From positions 1 to 38,153 of the forward strand of contig SCQE01000045.1 in the NCBI GenBank assembly GCA_004321915.1: DNA of 38,153 nucleotides, in the 5' to 3' direction. This document shows positions 32,766 through 38,153 of this stretch, piece after piece; position 1 is the first letter of the stretch; every line of letters begins with the position of its first letter. Both the position numbers and the translations under genes were made by a program. The notes beneath the pieces are model-generated. The model worked only from the letters and a program-made list of their open reading frames with translations. It was not told where the DNA came from and made no database searches. This DNA comes from Nitrospirota bacterium (GTDB lineage Bacteria > Nitrospirota > Thermodesulfovibrionia > Thermodesulfovibrionales > Dissulfurispiraceae).

Positions 32766-33493
32766 TCCCGCGAGGTTTTTACGCGAAGTATCACGAGGGT
32801 CATTATGCCGAGCATGAAGAGCACGCCCCCTGCCAAGGCCCACAAAGCCCCCGGCTCTCTGCTTATCTGGACAAGCGCTGCTTTTTGAGGAAAGGCGCGC
32901 AGGTCCTTCACATTGATATTGAAATCCTCGTATAGAGAGGGTCTGTTGGGCATGATGCGGTCTCTTTTTATTTGCTTTCCACCCGAAGTGTAGACGATAT
33001 CGACGCCCCAGTCTGACATATACCCGGCAGGGTCAGCGCTGATTTCTATGCGCTCTATTACAAGCACGACCCCGTCTTTATTCAGTTGGAACGCCGCGCC
33101 TTCTCCCGCTGCGATAATTTCCTTAAAGCCTCCGGAGCTGCTCAGCAGGTGCGCTAAAAGCATGAGCAGGAAGGCCGCATGAATAATCTGCGGTGACAGT
33201 ATCAATAACAAATTGGATACGCCGCGTTTTTTCAGGACGGACTGAACGCTGCATAACAGGGTGTTGAGCGCCAACAAAATCAGGACCGCTATGGACGCCC
33301 ACAACCACCATGTTATGATGAAACTCTGCTCGGACAACCAATCGAAAAGCGGCATTGAATGTATGGTCTGGAACTCTTCCTTGGCAGGCATTACAACCGC
33401 GCCTGCAAGGAGCATCGCTATCAGGAACCACAGCGACCATATGGTCGTCCTTATAGAAAAGAGAATATCCGTTATGTATTTCAAAACAGTCAT
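32762..33493 (-). CDS. Short ResB/Ccs1-like cytochrome c biogenesis protein
   Basis: This 243-residue membrane protein resembles ResB, which with CcsA carries heme to apocytochromes c (System II). Visible are TM1 (about 15-33), TM2 (about 62-85 with TWWLWASIAVLILLALNTLLC), TM3 (about 97-117), a periplasmic domain (about 120-215) and a last TM (about 217-237). It is about half the length of Bacillus ResB and lacks part of the periplasmic domain, a short form seen in several anaerobes. It lies 3 bp after the ccsA-like gene on the same strand. Confidence 0.8.
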   Translation of the reverse strand: MTVLKYITDILFSIRTTIWSLWFLIAMLLAGAVVMPAKEEFQTIHSMPLFDWLSEQSFIITWWLWASIAVLILLALNTLLCSVQSVLKKRGVSNLLLILSPQIIHAAFLLMLLAHLLSSSGGFKEIIAAGEGAAFQLNKDGVVLVIERIEISADPAGYMSDWGVDIVYTSGGKQIKRDRIMPNRPSLYEDFNINVKDLRAFPQKAALVQISREPGALWALAGGVLFMLGIMTLVILRVKTSRD

Positions 33494-33496
33494 AGG

Positions 33497-34273
33497 TCAA
33501 AAGCTGTGCGAGCTTTTCATAAGCAGGCTCACACCCAGATAGGTAAACATAACCACCACAAATCCGACAATGCCTAATATGGCCGAAGGTCTTCCGGCCC
33601 ACCACGGCCTGAGCCTTGCGTGGAGATAGAGGCTGTAGAAGAGCCAGAGGATGCTTGTCCACAGCTCCTTAGGCGTCCAGAGCCAGTATGTGCCCCAAGC
33701 CAGATACGCCCATACGCCGCCGAAGATCATCGAGGCTGAAAAAAGGCAGTATCCTATAAGTATCGCCTTGTACTGAAGGGCCTCGTTCTTCTCGATTTTT
33801 TCGATCAAATAAATAATGCCGAGCACGGTCGCTATTCCGAAGAGTGCGTATGAGAGAAAAGCCGTTACAACGTGAAGTTCGAACCAAAGGGTTTTCAGCA
33901 CGGGAGGCAGCGGTATGTTGTGCTGCTTCGAAAACATCGAAAACAGTGTGAATGCGGCCGCGAACAATGCGGCGCCTTTTTGGTATTTTGCGTCCCAACC
34001 CAAGGCCATGCCGAAAGGTATGGCGAATGCCGCCGCCGAAGCGGCCACAAATGCAAGCGTATCATGCGCCCCCACAAGCGGCAGGCGGTGCAGTTCAAGA
34101 CCGCGCGAAAGCAGGTAAACGGATTGGACGGCAAGCCCCGCGTAAAGCAGCTGCCGCCTGAATACGCCCCCTGTGTATAACAGTAAAGATAGTATATGCA
34201 GTTTGAACATGTCCCACATTGATAACACAAAATCTTGCAGAAGTGCAAACAGGCTGTTAGTTGCAATTAACAT
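33497..34273 (-). CDS. CcsA/ResC-like cytochrome c assembly protein
   Basis: The 258-residue protein has about eight TM helices and the tryptophan-rich heme-handling segment AWGTYWLWTPKELWTSILW (about 204-222). The usual Asp of the WWD motif (WxWDPKE) is Thr here. Conserved His residues are present in ELHVVTAF and YLHARL. The frame is open for 320 more codons upstream, but that part is antisense to the thioredoxin-like gene; I placed the start at the ATG at 34273 (MLIATNSLF). With the ResB-like gene it forms a System II pair. It diverges from a thioredoxin-fold/TPR gene 63 bp away. Confidence 0.87.
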   Translation of the reverse strand: MLIATNSLFALLQDFVLSMWDMFKLHILSLLLYTGGVFRRQLLYAGLAVQSVYLLSRGLELHRLPLVGAHDTLAFVAASAAAFAIPFGMALGWDAKYQKGAALFAAAFTLFSMFSKQHNIPLPPVLKTLWFELHVVTAFLSYALFGIATVLGIIYLIEKIEKNEALQYKAILIGYCLFSASMIFGGVWAYLAWGTYWLWTPKELWTSILWLFYSLYLHARLRPWWAGRPSAILGIVGFVVVMFTYLGVSLLMKSSHSF

Positions 34274-34336
34274 CTTGCGCTCTTTCAATCCAAAACAATA
34301 AAATAACTGACCAATTTCATGCAGGGAGATTGAATC

Positions 34337-35434
34337 ATGACGAAACATAATTATGCAGGCAAAATTAAGGTGTTTGGGGTATGGCTGGTGTTTGTTTTTT
34401 TTCTTTGCATAACAGCTCATGCGCATCTCGAACCCGGAGCGCTTCCGCCCCAACTCACACTTAAAGATGTCAAAGGCGCTCAGGTGGCCCTGTCCCAGCA
34501 TGCGGACAAGAAAGCTACGGTCATACTTTTCTGGGCGACGTGGAGTCCCAATTCGCAAAAGGCGCTTATGCGTTTTGAGGAGTTTTATAAAAAGTACAAA
34601 GACAAAGGAATAGAGATAATTGCCGTAAATGTGAACAACCAGACGATAAGCGAAGAGGACATCGACGACGCAAAAAATACGGTGCAGAAATTGGGCATTA
34701 CCTTTCCTGTCGCATTCGATAAAGAGCTGGGGACTTTCAACAGCTATAATATTATATCCATCCCTACAACGGTCGTGGTGTCGGAGGGCAAAACCTCTTT
34801 TGTGCTTCCGGGCTGGCCCCTTATCGAAAAGGAGGCCATGTTCGACCATCTCCTTGCCCTTGCGGGCGAGCCCTCTTCGAAAAAGCATGCCCCCAGATAC
34901 AAGCCGCTTCACACAGCCATAGCCGACACGAACCTTGCGCGGGTCCTTGTGAAAAGAAGGGCCTATGACAAGGCCTATCCGCTTTTCAGCCGGGCCATAG
35001 AAAAAGACCCGAAATATATGCTCGCATACGTCGACCTTGCAGAACTGTACCAGCTTGAAAATAAAAATAAAGAGGCCGAGGATACCCTGAGAAAAGCGCT
35101 CTCGATTAATCCGGACGATGAGAAGGTCCTGAGCGAACTCGGGTACTTGCTTGCTAAATCCGGCAGGCTCAAAGATGCCGCAACCGCACTCGAAAAGGCG
35201 GTAAAGGCCAATGAGGCCTATACCCCTGCGCATTACTATTTAGGGCATGTTGTTGCAAAGGAAGGCAGGCTTAAAGACGCCCTTTTGGAGTTCGACAAGG
35301 CTATCGCGCTCAATCCTTTCGATCCGATGATATACACCCTGCGCGGAGAAGCGTACGAAAACAATAAAATTTCATCGAGCGCTTCGGCTGATTTTAGAAA
35401 GGCGAGGGAGTTGAAAGCGAAGCTTAAAAACTGA
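34337..35434 (+). CDS. Thioredoxin-fold (TlpA-like) protein with TPR repeats, no CXXC
   Basis: The 365-residue protein begins with a hydrophobic signal segment (about 13-30). It continues with a TlpA/ResA-like thioredoxin domain (about 35-180) and three or four TPR units (about 200-360, e.g. AYVDLAELYQLENKNKEAEDTLRKAL). The active site reads WATWSPNSQ: both catalytic cysteines are Ser. The cis-Pro segment ISIPTTVVV is kept, so the fold is intact but dithiol chemistry is not possible. GGGAG lies before the ATG. Position next to resB/ccsA suggests a chaperone-like role in cytochrome c assembly, a heme or apoprotein holder rather than an oxidoreductase. Confidence 0.85.
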   Translation: MTKHNYAGKIKVFGVWLVFVFFLCITAHAHLEPGALPPQLTLKDVKGAQVALSQHADKKATVILFWATWSPNSQKALMRFEEFYKKYKDKGIEIIAVNVNNQTISEEDIDDAKNTVQKLGITFPVAFDKELGTFNSYNIISIPTTVVVSEGKTSFVLPGWPLIEKEAMFDHLLALAGEPSSKKHAPRYKPLHTAIADTNLARVLVKRRAYDKAYPLFSRAIEKDPKYMLAYVDLAELYQLENKNKEAEDTLRKALSINPDDEKVLSELGYLLAKSGRLKDAATALEKAVKANEAYTPAHYYLGHVVAKEGRLKDALLEFDKAIALNPFDPMIYTLRGEAYENNKISSSASADFRKARELKAKLKN

Positions 35435-35448
35435 CGGCTTCGCTTTTT
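35414..35448 (+). terminator. Terminator at the end of the thioredoxin/TPR gene
   Basis: AAAGCGAAGC (35414-35423) and GCTTCGCTTT (35437-35446) form a perfect 10-bp stem with a 13-base loop that includes the stop codon; the downstream arm merges with a T run. It lies between convergent genes and may act in both directions. Confidence 0.65.
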
Positions 35449-36201
35449 CTAATACTTTCCGCCCGTAAGTGTGGCTTTGACCGAGCCGATAAGCACCTTT
35501 GTCTTGACCAGCACCGGCAGCCTCTTTTCGTCGTCCGTAAGCCAGATAAGGATATCGCCCTTGCGGTAGAAAATCCCTTCGGATTTCATGACGGGTTTGA
35601 TCAGAATGGTCTTGAACTTGCCGAGGTCGGTCTCGATGGTCTCTTTTTTCAGCACCTGTACCTCTATCGAGTAAAGCTTTTTGTTGTCGAAGACCTCTAC
35701 AAAGATCGTCTTGCCTACTTCGAGCGGAAGCGTGCGGACATAATAAAAACTCGCAAGCGCATCGAAAGTTATATTGCTCAATGGAAAATCGAGTTTTTCT
35801 TTTTCAAGATGGTTTATGTATGTGGCTTTTTTCCCTTTTTGATCGAAGATAATCTCGCGGTCTTTTCTGTTCTTGCCTTCGATGACCTTTATCCTGTAAT
35901 GCGACGGGACGCCTAAAAAGTTCAGGCCCGAATCTTTTGGAGCGGCTTTTGTTAGAGTGCTTGTAACCACATCTTCCACAAGATAGAATTTCGAGACCCA
36001 CTTTGCGGAGTTTGCCTTAGAGACGAACTGTACGGTCTCGCCGTTGTCTTTGACCTCCATGACCGCTTCTCCCGCCTTGATCCCTGTCCAAGTAAGGTCT
36101 AATTTCAGGGTCTCGGGGATGATGAAGGCCGCTGCATCCCGGGAAAAGAAAAAGGCGGCAAGAGCGGCAAGTACAACGCAATATTTTTGCAGCGTATTCA
36201 C
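35449..36201 (-). CDS. DUF3108 family periplasmic protein
   Basis: This 250-residue protein starts at a GTG with a signal peptide (about 8-24, cleavage near AAA-FI). A beta-barrel-like domain follows: LDLTWTGIKAGEAVMEV, FVSKANSAKWVSKFYLVEDVVTS, ITFDALASFYYVRTLPLEVGKT, and a YRKGDILIWLTDDEKRLPVLVKTKV end. This matches DUF3108, whose role is not known but which may relate to lipid or envelope handling. Upstream only 21 bp separate it from hisA. No ribosome site is seen, so a very short leader is likely. Confidence 0.83.
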   Translation of the reverse strand: MNTLQKYCVVLAALAAFFFSRDAAAFIIPETLKLDLTWTGIKAGEAVMEVKDNGETVQFVSKANSAKWVSKFYLVEDVVTSTLTKAAPKDSGLNFLGVPSHYRIKVIEGKNRKDREIIFDQKGKKATYINHLEKEKLDFPLSNITFDALASFYYVRTLPLEVGKTIFVEVFDNKKLYSIEVQVLKKETIETDLGKFKTILIKPVMKSEGIFYRKGDILIWLTDDEKRLPVLVKTKVLIGSVKATLTGGKY

Positions 36202-36208
36202 TCTATTA

Positions 36209-36217
36209 TGTTATATT
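36209..36217 (+). promoter_or_regulatory. Extended -10 promoter of hisA, leaderless
   Basis: TGTTATATT at 36209-36217 fits the extended -10 pattern TGnTATAAT with one mismatch. Five bases separate it from the ATG at 36223, and no Shine-Dalgarno is present. The transcript should start at or next to the start codon. Confidence 0.5.
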
Positions 36218-36222
36218 AACCG

Positions 36223-36948
36223 ATGTTTGTAATTCCAGCCATAGACCTCAAAGACGGGCTTTGCGTAAGGCTTTTGCAGGGCAGGGAGAAAGATTCCACA
36301 GTCTATTCCGACGACCCGGCAGCTACGGGCCGCAAATGGGAGGCATACGGCGCAGGGCTTCTTCATGTAGTGGACCTCGACGGCGCCTTTACAGGAAACC
36401 AGAAGAATTTCGAGAGCATCCGCAGAATACGGGAGGCTGTCAGGATGTCCATAGAAGTCGGCGGCGGCATACGCGATATGGACAGGATAGATAAACTTTT
36501 ATCGCTCGGCATAGACAGGGTGATTTTGGGCACAGTCGCCATCGAAAAACCCGAACTCGTAGAAGAGGCCTCAAAAAAATATCCGGGCAGGATAATCGTG
36601 GGCATCGACGCCAAGAACGGACTTGTAGCGGTAAAGGGCTGGGTCGAGGTTACAACAACGGACGCTTACGAACTCGCGCTCAGGATGCAGGACTGCGGCG
36701 CAGGAGGCATCATTTATACCGACATATCCAAAGACGGGATGATGACCGGCCCGAATATCGAGGCCATGAAAAAGATGGTCGAAAGCGTAAATATCCCGGT
36801 TATCGCGTCGGGCGGCGTGTCATCTATCAACGATATCAAAAACCTGCTTCAGATAAAAGGCCTGTGGGGCGTGATAACAGGCAAGGCCCTCTATTCCGGC
36901 AGCCTCGATCTAAAAGAGGCGCTGGACTTGGCAGAGAAGAACTCATAA
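36223..36948 (+). CDS. hisA: Phosphoribosylformimino-AICAR ribotide isomerase
   Basis: This 241-residue (beta-alpha)8 enzyme performs the fourth step of histidine synthesis. The catalytic Asp lies in VIPAIDLKDG (D8), the second in YTDISKDGMMTGPN. The phosphate loops GGGIRDMD and ASGGVSSI are complete. It stands alone, without other his genes, behind a 21-bp spacer shared with the divergent DUF3108 gene. Confidence 0.96.
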   Translation: MFVIPAIDLKDGLCVRLLQGREKDSTVYSDDPAATGRKWEAYGAGLLHVVDLDGAFTGNQKNFESIRRIREAVRMSIEVGGGIRDMDRIDKLLSLGIDRVILGTVAIEKPELVEEASKKYPGRIIVGIDAKNGLVAVKGWVEVTTTDAYELALRMQDCGAGGIIYTDISKDGMMTGPNIEAMKKMVESVNIPVIASGGVSSINDIKNLLQIKGLWGVITGKALYSGSLDLKEALDLAEKNS

Positions 36949-36997
36949 TCTTTCATAAGGGATTGTATCTTGTAAGGCAGGACGTAAAAAAGATGGA

Positions 36998-37432
36998 TTA
37001 CTTGTCGCTTACTATTTTAGAAATAACCTTTATAAATTTTTCCGCCTTCTCAATCGCGTCTTCAACCTCAGTTTTTTCATAAGAAATTTCTTCAAGGCCG
37101 TAAAGCGCTTCATGGCGTTGAATTCTGTAGGTGTCTATGGAATGAAGATAATCCTGCGAGAGCAGGTGCTTCTTGGCATAATGCTCTTTGAGATATTCAA
37201 TAACACAGAAATGGCTTCGCTCAAAGATGCCGTCTTTAAAAAGTAAGGCTCTTGCGGACTGAAACATGGCGGTATAGGCTGTAATAATAGCCTCGGAATG
37301 GAAACCATGCTTTAACAGTCTTTTTGCCTTAACAAGAGTTTTGACTGATATCTCAAGCGCTTTTTTGCTCTTAAGCATGTCAGGTCGCCCTTTTTTCAAA
37401 AGCCTTTTTTCGAAACATTCATTGATATTCAT
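36998..37432 (-). CDS. HEPN-domain protein (toxin partner of MNT)
   Basis: The 144-residue protein is all-helical, as in HEPN domains. The middle helix reads HGFHSEAIITAYTAMFQSARALLF (about 43-66, where it presumably dimerises), and the conserved RHEALYG lies at about 110-116. The usual RX4-6H motif is not clear: the only candidate, RIQRH, has three residues between Arg and His. Its start overlaps the nucleotidyltransferase stop by ATGA. Together they form a HEPN/MNT pair, in which the MNT protein usually silences the HEPN RNase by adding AMP. Confidence 0.8.
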   Translation of the reverse strand: MNINECFEKRLLKKGRPDMLKSKKALEISVKTLVKAKRLLKHGFHSEAIITAYTAMFQSARALLFKDGIFERSHFCVIEYLKEHYAKKHLLSQDYLHSIDTYRIQRHEALYGLEEISYEKTEVEDAIEKAEKFIKVISKIVSDK

Positions 37433-37977
37433 TCAATCACCGGCCTTGTCCCGTAAAGTACAATTCCTTCTGTAATCACATCAAGGTAGAAGGCCCTGTT
37501 TGTTTTTGCTTGTCTGCTCCATTCCGCGGGGCTGAACAGAGACAGGTTCACATCTTTTCCGAGGAGGACGGATATATCGCTTGAAATTTTTTTCTTAACG
37601 GGCGTTATAGCAATAATATCCACATCACTGTCTTTGGTTTCCTCTCCCTTTGCGTAACTGCCGTAAAGTACAATTGAACTAACACCCGTAATCTTTTCTT
37701 TTATAAATTCTACCGCGCCCTTTTTCATAAACATTGAAAGACTACGGGAAATCTTAATATGCCTGAAGGCTGGGTTTTGCATATTGGCGGAATAAAGAAT
37801 CTGGTTCTTGCTCGTTTCTTTAGCGATCAGTTTGTTTTTGACAAGAAAATCGAGGGAGCGTTTAAGGGTCATCGGACTGATTTTAAGGCGTCTTGCCGCT
37901 TCCCTAAGATAGTGCTTTTCGTAAGGGTTGTCCATGAAAAGGGAAAGCACTTTTAAGTGTGTTATTTTTTGATACAT
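37429..37977 (-). CDS. HTH-MNT nucleotidyltransferase antitoxin
   Basis: The 182-residue protein has a winged helix-turn-helix in the first 75 residues (REAARRLKISPMTLKRSLDFLVKNKLI). A minimal nucleotidyltransferase domain follows, with the GSYAKGEETKDSDVD motif (about 106-120) that binds ATP and metal. The frame also opens at a TTG at 37986; I prefer the ATG at 37977. The HTH suggests that it binds the palindrome overlapping its own start. Most characterised MntA antitoxins lack this HTH, so this is a fused regulator/antitoxin form. It is AT-rich compared with its neighbours. Confidence 0.85.
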   Translation of the reverse strand: MYQKITHLKVLSLFMDNPYEKHYLREAARRLKISPMTLKRSLDFLVKNKLIAKETSKNQILYSANMQNPAFRHIKISRSLSMFMKKGAVEFIKEKITGVSSIVLYGSYAKGEETKDSDVDIIAITPVKKKISSDISVLLGKDVNLSLFSPAEWSRQAKTNRAFYLDVITEGIVLYGTRPVIE

Positions 37978-37997
37978 CTGTATCAAATATTATATCA
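37969..37997 (-). promoter_or_regulatory. Extended -10 promoter and operator-like palindrome of the HEPN/MNT pair
   Basis: On the minus strand TGATATAAT (37989-37997) is an extended -10 element. An 18-bp inverted repeat, TTGATACA-TC-TGTATCAA (37969-37986, 8-bp arms), overlaps the predicted transcription start and the ATG. This is a natural operator for the HTH of the first gene. The leader would be about five bases. Confidence 0.6.
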
Positions 37998-38068
37998 ACT
38001 GTCTCAAAAAAGCAAGCAGCGTTAATACGCAGCGTTACTAAGGAATACATTTACAATGCCACATGATT

Positions 38069-38143
38069 TGTCATTCCCGCGAAGGCGGGAATCCAGAAAT
38101 ATCTTGAAAATACTGGATCCCCGGGTCAAGCCCGAGGATGACA
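38069..38143. repeat. Palindromic REP/MITE-like element
   Basis: The element starts TGTCAT and ends ATGACA. It contains a perfect hairpin ATTCCCGC-GAAG-GCGGGAAT (38073-38092), an ATCCAG/CTGGAT inverted pair (38091-38096, 38113-38118) and a second hairpin CGGG-TCAAG-CCCG. This nested symmetry and the TCATTCCCGCGAAGGCGGGA wording are well known from dispersed palindromic repeats of many bacterial genomes. Only one copy lies in the window. The 70 bp before it hold nothing I can name. Confidence 0.75.
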
Positions 38144-38153
38144 GATATGAGGC

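Noticed and set aside
34274-35233. Long minus-strand open frame continuing upstream of the ccsA-like gene
   Set aside because: It is antisense to the clearly coding thioredoxin/TPR gene, and its translation is basic and low in family features. The ccsA similarity begins near 34273.

Overview
The window reads as chromosomal DNA of a free-living Gram-negative bacterium, most plausibly a Nitrospirota (Thermodesulfovibrionia-like) or deltaproteobacterial lineage. This is inferred from gene content, not from a marker gene: System II cytochrome c assembly (ResB/CcsA), two sigma-54 response regulators, an HD-GYP protein, a chemoreceptor, and a yicC-remA-gmk-rpoZ-coaBC block followed by an efp-accB-accC-thiE block. 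There are no rRNA genes, tRNA genes or CRISPR arrays that I can see.

Layout. 1-114: the 3' tail of a group II intron (domains V and VI), touching the start of a sigma-54 response regulator (117-1439). 1471-9418, minus strand: an apparent compatible-solute operon driven by a good sigma-70-type promoter at 9390-9418. Its order is HAD phosphatase (GpgP/MPGP family), glycerate kinase, DUF389 membrane protein, a second GT-A glycosyltransferase, an MscS-type TM protein, a GpgS-like glycosyltransferase, then a Ca2+/cation antiporter. 9440-12837, minus: a DUF6544-like protein, an ArsB/NhaD-type permease overlapping a CBS-pair protein, and a secreted repeat protein.

12989-19559: a sensory island. An AT-rich small secreted protein and a PstS-like binding protein diverge from back-to-back promoters that appear to make leaderless mRNAs. 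The binding protein is followed by a histidine kinase broken twice (an in-frame stop and an in-frame loss of most of its ATPase domain). Then come a six-codon relic of a response regulator start, a VapBC-type toxin-antitoxin pair, an orphan coding tail, an intact sigma-54 response regulator, and a beta-propeller gene behind a near-perfect -24/-12 promoter. That propeller gene carries a 27-bp triplication.

19573-23904: tlyA and a PilZ/HD-GYP protein (minus), diverging around a perfect 16-bp palindrome from a chemoreceptor with two CZB-like domains. 23945-32765: a long plus-strand housekeeping run (yggU, yicC, remA-like, gmk, rpoZ, coaBC, a TPR protein, Xaa-Pro peptidase, efp, accB, accC, thiE), with a dispersed-repeat-like insert just before the remA-like gene. 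32762-35434: short ResB and CcsA, diverging from a thioredoxin-fold/TPR protein without catalytic cysteines. 35449-36948: DUF3108 and hisA. 36998-37997: a HEPN/MNT toxin-antitoxin pair with an operator-like palindrome. 38069-38143: a palindromic repeat element.

How the genes work together. The 1.5-9.4 kb operon looks like a self-contained osmoadaptation module, joining solute synthesis with membrane proteins that could sense or release solutes. The 13.5-19.5 kb island looks like a periplasmic ligand-sensing system (binding protein, kinase, sigma-54 activator, secreted propeller output) whose kinase is decaying. All functions are inferred from sequence; no database search was possible.
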